From Paludibacter sp. UBA6032 (GTDB lineage: Bacteria; Bacteroidota; Bacteroidia; Bacteroidales; Paludibacteraceae), in assembly GCA_002427885.1 (NCBI GenBank), contig DIZI01000030.1, positions 1 to 64,000 on the forward strand: DNA of 64,000 nt. Reading direction: 5' to 3'. The position numbers and the translations under genes were made by a program. A model generated the notes under the pieces. The model was given only the letters and a program-made list of their open reading frames with translations. It searched no databases and was not told the DNA's origin. Below are positions 18,804-27,309 of the stretch, in pieces. Every line of letters starts with the position of its first letter. Within the stretch, counting starts at the first letter, position 1.

Positions 18804-18811
18804 CAAATATA
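18804..18811 (-). promoter_or_regulatory. -7 box of the GH3 (16499-18703) promoter
   Basis: TATATTTG on the minus strand is a perfect TAnnTTTG match, about 100 bp before the start codon. Confidence 0.5.
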
Positions 18812-18880
18812 TTGATTATTATGTAGATAATTAGGACAGGATGTATGTTTTATAGGACCCTTTTAGTTGTTTACAGCATT

Positions 18881-18906
18881 AAATGTTTTATATAAGGGGT
18901 CAAATG
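18881..18906 (-). promoter_or_regulatory. Candidate PUL 2 HTCS operator upstream of GH3
   Basis: In the gene's direction this reads CATTTGACCCCT (18906-18895), with a second CATTT 21 bp further on (18885-18881). The element is 83 bp upstream of the -7 box. Its core and orientation are shared with sites before three other PUL 2 genes. Confidence 0.45.
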
Positions 18907-18935
18907 GTTTATTACGGATCAATGTAAAAAAAATA

Positions 18936-18967
18936 AAGGTCAAAATGTGTGATTCCATTTTGACCTT
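18936..18967 (-). terminator. Rho-independent terminator of the FISUMP lipoprotein gene
   Basis: A perfect 12-bp stem (AAGGTCAAAATG at 18936-18947 with its complement at 18956-18967) is followed on the minus strand by TTTATTTTTTTT. Confidence 0.85.
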
Positions 18968-19003
18968 CATTTGATATTGAGAGTTCAAAGCTACTTCTAT
19001 TCA

Positions 19004-20629
19004 TTAATCCTTAATACAACGGACAGAATATCCGGTTCGTTTATCAATAGTTCCGGAAATGAGGTTTGCATTTAAATAATTCATACTTCTGTAATATCCA
19101 TCAACGAGTGATAGCTCGGTTGAAGTCCACCAAAAACCGGTTCTCCCCAAAAAATCGTAGATGCCGTTGTATGATCTGGATCCGGCAGGTAAAGCAGTGA
19201 AACCGGATATATTATTGTCTGAGACTTTATTCCCAACAGCACCATCATTCGTTGAAAGTTCCCAATCCGCTTGTGCGCATAAAGATTTTGCAACTATATT
19301 GCCAGCCGCAGTTCCACCAATTGATCCATCATAATTGTAACCATTGGCCATAAGGTAATTTAACAAGATATTCCATTCCGTGTTTGTTGCTACGTGCCAA
19401 CCTTCGGGGGCTAAATTCCTGCTATCTGAGACAGCATACCAGGAATAGAGCCGACCATATTTGGCTACATTTGATTCGTCATCATTGAATGCCCATTGAT
19501 ATTTTGAAGTCTCGTTCGGTAAAATTTGAGTAGCTATTGTTGTCCCGATTAAATCACCATTTCTGTATTTAGTCGTTTTCAAATTCTCCAGCAACCAGGT
19601 TTGATTGCCAATTGTCACTTCATGATAGATATTTCCATCAATATCCGTTACTGGCTTCAATGTGGTAAATGAAACTTCATCCCCGTAGGCTGTACCTGCA
19701 ATGGTAGTAACATATGCTCTGATATAATATCTGGTATAGTTTTCCAGATTCCTCAGACTGCTTGTAAAGCTTCCCAATCCCGAACCATTAATTGTCTTAA
19801 AATCAGTTATAGTTGGATTAGGTTCTGAATTCCAACAAACACCTCTTGCTATGATTGATTCGCCTCCATCAGAAATAACCACACCGCCCGACTCGGCTGT
19901 AGAATAATAAATTTTTGAAACTGTTATTTGAGTTGAAACCTGTGCTAATTTTTTAGTCATAAAACCTACCGCATCGCCATACACAGTCCCTGTATTATCG
20001 GTGGCGTAAGCCCTGACAAAATACATTGTATTGGGCAATAAATTTATAATTTTACTCACAAAATTCCCATTTCGCTTTCCATCAATGGTTATACTGTCAT
20101 CCACTGTCGGATTAATTCTTGTACTCCAGCAAACACCTCTGGCAAGTACCGAATCGCTTTTATTTTCCATTACTGTTCCCCCGATAACAGCTGTTGTTGC
20201 CGTAATATCCGAAACAACCAATTCTGTTGAAACCGCTGTCAGATTATCTGTTTTGAAACTGACAGACAGCCCATAGGATGTCCCGGCCGAATTTGTTGCA
20301 TAAGCACGAATATAATAGGTAGTATTTGGAATTAAATAATTAAGTTGACTTGTAAAACTTCCGCCACCGGGTCCATCCAGACTGATACTGTCGGTCAGGG
20401 TTGGATCAGCTTTTGTGCTCCAACAAACGCCTTTCATAATAATTTTGGGACCGCCATAGTCTGTAACATTGCCACCACTCTGAGCACTGGTTGTTTTAAT
20501 ATTTGAAACAGTTTGTTCGGTAGTAACTGTTGCCGGCGTTAATACTTCTTTTTTACAAGATGTAAACATGAATAATATACTCAAAATTAATATGAGTGAT
20601 ACTTTAATGAATTCTCTTTTCCTGTTCAT
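19004..20629 (-). CDS. Lipoprotein with three Fn3-like repeats and a FISUMP (TIGR02145-type) domain
   Basis: The 541-residue product starts with a signal peptide and lipobox FTSC (Cys about 25). Three repeats of about 97 residues follow (about 32-130, 130-228, 228-325). Each has the pattern ARGVCWST..NPT..DS..DG.G.GSF then LxPNTxYYxRAYATNxxGTxYG, which is Fn3-like. From about 328 comes the Fibrobacter-succinogenes-major-paralogous-type domain (GNIYHEVTIGNQTWLLENL, GRLYSWYAV, APEGWHVATNTEW, GFWWTSTE, GYSVRCIKD), a C-type-lectin-like fold often found on secreted or surface proteins. Function is unknown; adhesion or scaffolding is a guess. It has its own terminator and lacks the PUL 2 element, so it may be a bystander in the locus. 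Confidence 0.85.
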   Translation of the reverse strand: MNRKREFIKVSLILILSILFMFTSCKKEVLTPATVTTEQTVSNIKTTSAQSGGNVTDYGGPKIIMKGVCWSTKADPTLTDSISLDGPGGGSFTSQLNYLIPNTTYYIRAYATNSAGTSYGLSVSFKTDNLTAVSTELVVSDITATTAVIGGTVMENKSDSVLARGVCWSTRINPTVDDSITIDGKRNGNFVSKIINLLPNTMYFVRAYATDNTGTVYGDAVGFMTKKLAQVSTQITVSKIYYSTAESGGVVISDGGESIIARGVCWNSEPNPTITDFKTINGSGLGSFTSSLRNLENYTRYYIRAYVTTIAGTAYGDEVSFTTLKPVTDIDGNIYHEVTIGNQTWLLENLKTTKYRNGDLIGTTIATQILPNETSKYQWAFNDDESNVAKYGRLYSWYAVSDSRNLAPEGWHVATNTEWNILLNYLMANGYNYDGSIGGTAAGNIVAKSLCAQADWELSTNDGAVGNKVSDNNISGFTALPAGSRSYNGIYDFLGRTGFWWTSTELSLVDGYYRSMNYLNANLISGTIDKRTGYSVRCIKD

Positions 20630-21037
20630 AAATTTTGTTTGTAAATTAAAAGTTATTTTTCGGATAATTATTTAAGAATATAAATACGATAAAATGAGGA
20701 ATTAGTGATGGACCTGATTATTTCAATTGACTGATATAATTACTAGAATGGCAAACAGTTGGAATTTATTATTTGTCAAAATCAGCAAAACAAATAAGAT
20801 TTGGGGAGATCTTAATTTCAACTATTCAATTCAAATATACAGGGTATCTGAAATTATTCACAAATATAAACTAATAATTTAAGATATCAATTTTTTATCC
20901 GAAATTTTTCAAAATAAAGTTCTTGGTTATCTCTTACTAGCTATGAGGAATTTGATTTGAGTAGAAAATCGGATTAAAAGAATTTTGAAAATGAATAAAA
21001 TTTACAATCTGAATAACATATGGTTGTTTCAATTATT
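20630..21037. other. AT-rich intergenic region, no gene seen
   Basis: These 408 bp lie between the FISUMP gene and the end of the GH95 gene. I see no ORF of substance, RNA gene or strong hairpin. Two CAAATATA strings (20832-20839 and 20861-20868) read as TATATTTG on the minus strand and could be -7 boxes for the FISUMP gene, but they would give a 200-bp leader. Confidence 0.4.
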
Positions 21038-23425
21038 TCATTTGGGAATATTGATTCGTACTTTTTGATTCGTTTTTAAAGAGATTATCAAAAGATTGTT
21101 TTCGAGTTCAAAGTTACTCAATTTCGTTTGTTTCAACTTATTTTTATCCCAGTTTCCGGGAATTTTCAACCGGAAAGTATTGGGGACTGATGCTTTCAAT
21201 GTAATGGATTTCAAAACTCCCTGCTCCCATTGAGCGGAAACTTCTCCACCGCCGCGAACTTTCAACCCGGTGAAATGTCCGGTTTTCCATGCCTCCGGTA
21301 AGGCCGGTAGCAATTCAATATAACCCGCCTGACTTTGAACCAGCATTTCGGCAATACCTGCAGATCCGCCAAAGTTTGCATCAATTTGCATTGGGGGACA
21401 GGAACTGAATAAATTCGGATAGGTTCCGCGATGACCGTTTTTATCGCTCACAGGTTCTAATAAATCTTGCAACAGTTTATATGCATGGTTTCCATCTTTC
21501 AATCGCGCCCAAAAACTAATTTTCCAGGCCATGGACCAACCGGTTGATTCGTCTCCCCTACGTTCAAGCGTGGTTTTGGCGGCTTTCATTAGTCCGGGAG
21601 TCTTTTCGAAACTTATTTCATTGCCCGGAAACAAACCGTAAAGCTGGGATACATGCCGGTGATGAACTTCAACCTCGTCATAATCTTCCATCCATTCCAT
21701 AATTTGTCCCTGTTTTCCAATGCTGTCGGGAGCAAGTTTATCACGCTTTGCCTTAAGTTCCCGAATCAATTCATTATCTCTCCCCAATAATTCAGCAGCA
21801 GCAATAGTATTGGTAAATAATTCGCGAACAATTTGATTGTCCATTGTCGAACCGGCACATACATTCAGTTTTTTACCTTCGTACCAATATGCATTTTCGG
21901 GTGAAGTGGTTGGTGCAGTAACCAAATATCCATTACGCGGGTCTTCGACCAACATATCGGAGAAAAATTCAGCGGCACCTTTCAGAACAGGATAAACAGA
22001 AGCCAGATAGTTTCTGTCCAGGGTAAATTCATAATGTTGCCACAGATGCTGACATAGCCATGCACCCGATGTATTGGTTGCTCCCCACGACGGATCTTCG
22101 GAAGGCGAAGTAAAACCCCATACATTTCCCAACATATGAGTCACCCAACCGCGACTGTTATAATAAATTTTCGCAGTCTTTTCTCCCGGTTTTACCAGCC
22201 TTTTTACGTAATCGATAAGCGGTAATTGTAACTCTGACAGATTTCCGACTTCGGCCGGCCAAAGGTTCATTTGCAAATTGATATTCAAATGATAATCTCC
22301 GTTCCAGGGTGTATGAATCTGATTCGCCCAGAGTCCCTGAAGATTGGGAGGCAAAGAACCCATTCGTGTGGAAGAAATCAGTAGATAACGACCGTTCTGA
22401 AGATACAGGGCAGCCAGATCGGCATCGGTGGCATCGGACACAAATGCTTCCAACCGTTTATTGATGGGCAACCCGGAATTAGCATTCTTCGGTAACGATA
22501 CTTCGACCCGATTGAAGAGTTTTCCATAGGCATTGACATGATCCTTTTTAAGTTCTGCATAGCTGACATTTTCGCCTTTCGCAAGTAAGTTCAGAGCCAA
22601 CTTTTCAGCATCGGGTTGTAAATAGTTTGTTGCTATACTAATTAAAACCTCTGCTTCATCGGCTTTCTCTACAACAATCCGATTATTTTTATATACAATG
22701 ATTCCTCCTTTCACCTGAACCTTTACAGCCCCATAATATTTCATTCCATTATCCGAAAGACCATCACCTGAAAGTTGCCCTTGAATGACAAGCATATTAC
22801 CGTCCAACTCCAGCTTATATTTTTCGTCGCGTTGCAATCTGAGTGCAAAACTAATCGCTTTCTTTTTATCTGCTGAAAGTTTAATTACACCAACATCATT
22901 GGTAAATGACGTAAAGTATTCACGACGGTAGTGGATATTTCCTTTTTGAAAAGAGGTTGTAGATAAAGCCTGACTGAGATTCAACTCCCGTCGGTAATTA
23001 GTTACTTTAGCTGCCGAATCGGGATAGTGAAAATCCAAAAACAGATTACCAAACACCTGATAATTTCCATATTCAGCTCCGGCAGATCCTTTTCCTTTAC
23101 AGGTAAACGTTTTATACATCAAATCCTGCGCCTCTTTATTCTTTCCTTCAAAAAGCAAGCTACGTATTTTACCCAGATACTGAAAGGCATCAGGGTTATC
23201 GGCATCTTGTTTTTGCCCTGACCACAGCGTAATTTCGTTCAACACCAAGCGTTCACGCATCACACCGCCCCATGGCATCATCCCAATACGCCCGTTGCCA
23301 AGCGGTACCGATTCTTCCCAAACCTTAGCAGGAGAATCAAAATAATACTTCCAGCCGGAGGCATGTGTCACTCCCAAAGTAAGCAGGAAGCATGCTAAAA
23401 ACAGGTACTTTTTACTATTCATCAT
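21038..23425 (-). CDS. GH95 alpha-L-fucosidase or alpha-L-galactosidase (PUL 2)
   Basis: GH95 enzymes invert alpha-1,2-linked L-fucose or L-galactose, both side-chain tips of plant xyloglucan. The 795-residue exported product has a signal peptide ending about VTHAS. The N-terminal beta-domain starts PAKVWEESVPLGNGRIGMM and has LVLNEITLWSG. The (alpha/alpha)6 domain shows the family motifs HLNINLQMNLWPAE, the acid-carrying GQIMEWMEDY and QIDANFGGSAGIAEML, whose Asp is the expected base partner. It is the last gene of a six-gene operon. Its ATG directly follows the TAA of the upstream esterase. Fucose and galactose preference cannot be told by eye. Confidence 0.9.
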   Translation of the reverse strand: MMNSKKYLFLACFLLTLGVTHASGWKYYFDSPAKVWEESVPLGNGRIGMMPWGGVMRERLVLNEITLWSGQKQDADNPDAFQYLGKIRSLLFEGKNKEAQDLMYKTFTCKGKGSAGAEYGNYQVFGNLFLDFHYPDSAAKVTNYRRELNLSQALSTTSFQKGNIHYRREYFTSFTNDVGVIKLSADKKKAISFALRLQRDEKYKLELDGNMLVIQGQLSGDGLSDNGMKYYGAVKVQVKGGIIVYKNNRIVVEKADEAEVLISIATNYLQPDAEKLALNLLAKGENVSYAELKKDHVNAYGKLFNRVEVSLPKNANSGLPINKRLEAFVSDATDADLAALYLQNGRYLLISSTRMGSLPPNLQGLWANQIHTPWNGDYHLNINLQMNLWPAEVGNLSELQLPLIDYVKRLVKPGEKTAKIYYNSRGWVTHMLGNVWGFTSPSEDPSWGATNTSGAWLCQHLWQHYEFTLDRNYLASVYPVLKGAAEFFSDMLVEDPRNGYLVTAPTTSPENAYWYEGKKLNVCAGSTMDNQIVRELFTNTIAAAELLGRDNELIRELKAKRDKLAPDSIGKQGQIMEWMEDYDEVEVHHRHVSQLYGLFPGNEISFEKTPGLMKAAKTTLERRGDESTGWSMAWKISFWARLKDGNHAYKLLQDLLEPVSDKNGHRGTYPNLFSSCPPMQIDANFGGSAGIAEMLVQSQAGYIELLPALPEAWKTGHFTGLKVRGGGEVSAQWEQGVLKSITLKASVPNTFRLKIPGNWDKNKLKQTKLSNFELENNLLIISLKTNQKVRINIPK

Positions 23426-25363
23426 TTATTTTTCTGTAATTTCTTTCCAAATATCTGTACGGAAAGGTACAGCCGGAAAACCTTCAACATTTATCAGGTT
23501 ACAATCCGGATTATCACTCCAGGCATATCGCACGGCAACCGGATTGGCTACCTGATCGGAACTTACAATTATTTCATTTCTTTGGATTTGCGCATTTGAA
23601 TGATAGAATTTATGATCCGCTCCGGCGATGGTAAATTCACGGGGCGATAATTGGTCGGTGGTTTTGAGTCCGGAGCCAATATCCGAGAAACTAATTCTGA
23701 TAACCTTTCCTTCAATTTTGAAACTACTGAACATCGGTCCGGAAACCGTACCTTGTATTCCATAAACCATTTTTTCAGCTTGTAAAGCCAATCTATAACC
23801 AACATCTTGTTTGTTCGTCGGGTGAATACTTTCTGCTTCACCCAAATCAATCGTGCAAACCATTCCTGTGTTTGGTTGCACTAATGCCATAGCTTGAGCT
23901 TCCCGCAGTTCGGCCCATTCGCTTTCCATGGGTTCGGGTTGTCGCTTTTTATAATTTGGCAACTGAATAAACAGAAACGGCAGATAACCCTGTTTCCAAC
24001 GAATTCTCCAGTCGGTTATCATCAATGGAAATAAGGTCCGGTAATTGTACGCCAGCGTATCGTTTGCTTCACCCTGATACCATAAAATTCCTTTTAACCT
24101 ATACGGTAATATCGGATGAATCATGGCATTGTACAGGAAGGTTGGATAATACTGATAGTTATGAATCCTGGGCAAAGAAGATTTCAGGTCTTTCATGTAT
24201 TTCCATTCTCCCGCTAAACTTAGTTTTGTATTTCCATCCGAAATATACATTTCCTCAGCCGGAGGATTAAAACCTCCACCACCCCACAGGTAAGCCATGC
24301 GCACCGACAGCAGATTTTTTCCCTTATGCATAAATTTTGCCGGAATGGTATAAATATGGGTTGGATTGGCATTCCAAATTGTTTTGCAAATCTCATTTCC
24401 ATTCAGATAAACCGAATAATTCATTTCGGGATGACCTAAATTTATCTTCACATTCTTTGTATTGAAATCATTCGGAATTTCAATCGTTTTACGTAACCAA
24501 ATCATGCCTTCGTAATACGGAATACCTGAAGTTTTGAGGATGGAAGGCATAGTGACCTCAGCCCATTTGGAGTCGTTGTACGAAGATTGTGTAATGATTT
24601 TATCTGTTTTGTTTTTCGGATGATACACAATATCCCAAAACCTGATTAAATCAAGGCTATCCTTTACAAAATGTGTTGGATTTACCGTGTCGTTTGCAAT
24701 CACTTTATCGCGTGTGATGGGCGTTGTCAACAACATTTCTTTACTTGTCCAGGTCTCAACGGGTGAGCCACCCCAGGTCGATTGCAATATGCCTACCGGT
24801 ACATTGATGTCTTTGTAAATTTTACGTGCAAAATAATAGGCAACTGCCGAAGTCGTTTTAACACTCACTGAATCGCACACCTGCCACGAACCTCCTGAAA
24901 TATCTGCTTCCGGTTTCACACTTTTATTGTGTTCAACAAAGAAAAAACGGATAGTGGGATAATCAGCTTGTTTGATTTCTGTTTTTGCATCTTTAGCCTG
25001 CTGAACCTGTAACTCCATATTCGATTGTCCGGATGCTAACCAAACATCGCCTACCAAAACATCATCAAATTCTATTCTTTGTTCCGGTTTCATCGTTTGA
25101 TAAACTACCAGTTTATAGGGTCCGCCTGCTTTAAACATCGGCAAATACAACATCCATTTCCCGTTTTCACCGGCGACTCCTTTTGTTACTGTGTTGGCAA
25201 ACTGTGCCGTGATTTCTGTCCCTGCCGGTGCATTCCCCCAAACTGGAATTTCTATATCACGTTGTAAAACCATGTGACTGCTGAATACTTTCGGTATGGA
25301 CAACTGCGCAGTAACAGGGATACTCAGCGAAAGAAACAAAAAGATATAGAATTTGAATTTCAT
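23426..25363 (-). CDS. Sialate-O-acetylesterase-type SGNH carbohydrate esterase (PUL 2)
   Basis: The 645-residue exported protein (signal peptide ending PVTAQ) belongs to the SIAE/DUF303 SGNH group. LASGQSNMELQ holds the catalytic Ser (about 114). GILWYQGEAND is the block with the oxyanion Gly/Asn, and GEAESIHPTNKQDVG carries the catalytic His. A jelly-roll insert at about 245-370 (MIWLRKTIEIPNDF...LSVRMAYLWGGGGF) looks like the beta-sandwich found in long members. In a plant-glycan PUL it most likely removes O-acetyl groups from side-chain galactose rather than from sialic acid; this is inference from context. It abuts GH95 with no spacer and follows the small SGNH gene by 3 bp. Confidence 0.85.
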   Translation of the reverse strand: MKFKFYIFLFLSLSIPVTAQLSIPKVFSSHMVLQRDIEIPVWGNAPAGTEITAQFANTVTKGVAGENGKWMLYLPMFKAGGPYKLVVYQTMKPEQRIEFDDVLVGDVWLASGQSNMELQVQQAKDAKTEIKQADYPTIRFFFVEHNKSVKPEADISGGSWQVCDSVSVKTTSAVAYYFARKIYKDINVPVGILQSTWGGSPVETWTSKEMLLTTPITRDKVIANDTVNPTHFVKDSLDLIRFWDIVYHPKNKTDKIITQSSYNDSKWAEVTMPSILKTSGIPYYEGMIWLRKTIEIPNDFNTKNVKINLGHPEMNYSVYLNGNEICKTIWNANPTHIYTIPAKFMHKGKNLLSVRMAYLWGGGGFNPPAEEMYISDGNTKLSLAGEWKYMKDLKSSLPRIHNYQYYPTFLYNAMIHPILPYRLKGILWYQGEANDTLAYNYRTLFPLMITDWRIRWKQGYLPFLFIQLPNYKKRQPEPMESEWAELREAQAMALVQPNTGMVCTIDLGEAESIHPTNKQDVGYRLALQAEKMVYGIQGTVSGPMFSSFKIEGKVIRISFSDIGSGLKTTDQLSPREFTIAGADHKFYHSNAQIQRNEIIVSSDQVANPVAVRYAWSDNPDCNLINVEGFPAVPFRTDIWKEITEK

Positions 25364-25366
25364 AAA

Positions 25367-26008
25367 TTATTTCTTTGTAATTTCTACTGCAACAATTCCC
25401 GCCATCACTTTCGCTGCCTTTTCATTGGGGTGAATGCTATCGGGGAAATCAGCTCCCTGCCCGCTCATTCCATGATATAAATCAATGACAGGCAAGTGGT
25501 TCTTGGCGGCAAGTTTTTCCAGAACAGGGATAACACCATGCACCACGGTTGAGTCATTGATTCCCCATTTGGTTTTAAAAACGGGAACCGGCAGACACAA
25601 ATAAATCTTCGGATGGGTCGAAATTGTTTGGAAAGTATCAATCAATGCCTGATAATCTTTTTCGTATTTATCGGCATGCCAGTTTTGGGGTTTGGTATCG
25701 TTTGTTCCTAATTTAATTATAATAATATTGGGTTTGTACACGAAAGTATTTGAAAACTCCTTGCAGATCCAATACGGGAAATCGCCTTTCTTTTGCAGGG
25801 TTGTAGCACTTCTGCCACTGTTTAAAACAGCATATTTCGGACCAAGAATGCTATCGAGCATGACCGGATAACCGGTTTTACTTTGTACGGCCAACCCGGC
25901 ACCTTCGGTAATACTATCGCCGACACAAGCTACCCGGAGGATTTTATCGGAACAACCTGAAAAAATGAGAATCAATAGTATTATTAATGTGAAAGAGGTT
26001 TTTTTCAT
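25367..26008 (-). CDS. Small SGNH/GDSL acetylesterase lipoprotein
   Basis: This is a 213-residue lipoprotein (lipobox IFSGC, Cys19). Its SGNH blocks are clear: block I CVGDSITEG with Ser32, block III KLGTNDT with the Asn, and block V DSIHPN with the Asp/His pair. Such proteins remove acetyl groups from oligo- or polysaccharides. It lies 3 bp upstream of the larger SIAE-type esterase in the same operon, so two esterases of different architecture are made together. They may act on different acetyl positions or on different sides of the outer membrane. Confidence 0.85.
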   Translation of the reverse strand: MKKTSFTLIILLILIFSGCSDKILRVACVGDSITEGAGLAVQSKTGYPVMLDSILGPKYAVLNSGRSATTLQKKGDFPYWICKEFSNTFVYKPNIIIIKLGTNDTKPQNWHADKYEKDYQALIDTFQTISTHPKIYLCLPVPVFKTKWGINDSTVVHGVIPVLEKLAAKNHLPVIDLYHGMSGQGADFPDSIHPNEKAAKVMAGIVAVEITKK

Positions 26009-26048
26009 ATATAAAATATCATTTATTAATCATCTGTTTGTAGAAAAA

Positions 26049-27290
26049 TCATTTCAAAATAGACATGCTTAAATTCACTAAGAATGTTGTTGAATTTAGG
26101 TTAGGAAGCAGACCCATTCCACGGTCATAGCTAATGTTGGGTTGATATCTGACATCTAAGTGTGCATTTCTTTTTAATATAGTTGTACTAAACCCCATCC
26201 CCAAGCTCAATCCAAAGTCAACCATTGTGCCCCCATACAAGTAGTGTGAACTATTGTAATACGTTGAGCCATCTAAAAAATGTAGTGTTTCAATACAATG
26301 AGTATTGTCAGCATACTTATTTGCAAAAAATCCAAATTGAAAAGCAGGCCTGATTATACCTCTTGGAAATTCGTATCTAAAAATCAATGATTGATTGTAG
26401 GCTTGCCTTTCTATAAAAAACTCTTCAAAAGTCATATCAAAAACATTTACAGGTGCTACCGATTTAGCGGTGGATTTGGCGAAAGTACCTTCGTATTGAA
26501 CAAACAAACATTCGCTGATAAAAGGCATATTCGATTTTACAAAAAAACCGAAAGCTGGGAAATCGGCGGTGGTAAACTTACTGTTTCTAAAATAGTATTC
26601 ACCAGCAAAAGCTTTGCTTCGAGCAGTTATCAATTCAATATTATATCCTATCAATGGGCCAAACTCAAATTTAACTTTTGTTGGTTTCCGTTCATAGATA
26701 ATACAAGATTTATCTGAACAAATACTATAATGATAATCGCTTGCTAACTTTATCAGTGCTTGACGATTCAAAGTTGCATTATTGACTTCATTAAGCACAG
26801 TAGGACTATCACGCAATAAATATTTCAATATACCTACATATTCTTTGGTTTCTCTTGTATATTTTGTCGCATCGATAATGACCTCCTTTGATTCATTTTT
26901 GAGGTTTATCAGCTTTCCCTTTTCTTTCTCTGCAAAATAATGATCACCAATCATATCAGAGTAATAATATATACTTACAATTCCATTGATGAGGTATTCC
27001 AAGAAAATCTGTTCTTCTTTTTCTCCAGTATTTACAGATTTTGAGACATAGTACTTACTATCAGTAAAACGGTAGGTGCTTATTTCACTTGGCAGGTATT
27101 TTACAACTTCAGATTTTTCATCTTGTCTAAAATGACATTCACGTGCATTTGTCTTGTTTCCCCTGTAATCAATCAGTCCGTAAACAGTATCATTGTTGTT
27201 TTTTACAATATATCCACTACGGAAATCAGATTGAGCTGACGTTTTTATTATACTAAGAATTGCGAAAACGAAAATAATTTTTATTCTCAT
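26049..27290 (-). CDS. Unrecognised exported protein with C-terminal outer-membrane-barrel-like half
   Basis: I do not recognise this 413-residue protein. It has a signal peptide (to about KTSAQ). The N-terminal half (about 20-200) has the pattern DFRSGYIVKNNNDTVYGLIDYRG...ECHFR, which I associate with uncharacterised Bacteroidetes exported proteins. The C-terminal half (about 210-413) alternates aromatic and polar residues in strand-like blocks, with LGMGFSTTILKR and a final LVNLSMSILK, suggesting a small beta-barrel. It sits inside a hydrolase operon, 19 bp after GH31 and 40 bp before the SGNH gene. It looks more AT-rich than its neighbours and has no carbohydrate-related motif, so it may be a later insertion carried by the operon. 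Confidence 0.6.
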   Translation of the reverse strand: MRIKIIFVFAILSIIKTSAQSDFRSGYIVKNNNDTVYGLIDYRGNKTNARECHFRQDEKSEVVKYLPSEISTYRFTDSKYYVSKSVNTGEKEEQIFLEYLINGIVSIYYYSDMIGDHYFAEKEKGKLINLKNESKEVIIDATKYTRETKEYVGILKYLLRDSPTVLNEVNNATLNRQALIKLASDYHYSICSDKSCIIYERKPTKVKFEFGPLIGYNIELITARSKAFAGEYYFRNSKFTTADFPAFGFFVKSNMPFISECLFVQYEGTFAKSTAKSVAPVNVFDMTFEEFFIERQAYNQSLIFRYEFPRGIIRPAFQFGFFANKYADNTHCIETLHFLDGSTYYNSSHYLYGGTMVDFGLSLGMGFSTTILKRNAHLDVRYQPNISYDRGMGLLPNLNSTTFLVNLSMSILK

Positions 27291-27309
27291 ATAATGTGCA
27301 TTTTATGAA

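Noticed and set aside
20630..21037. Small RNA or riboswitch in the AT-rich gap
   Set aside because: No conserved-looking stem, terminator or promoter pair could be made out; calling an RNA here would be unsupported.
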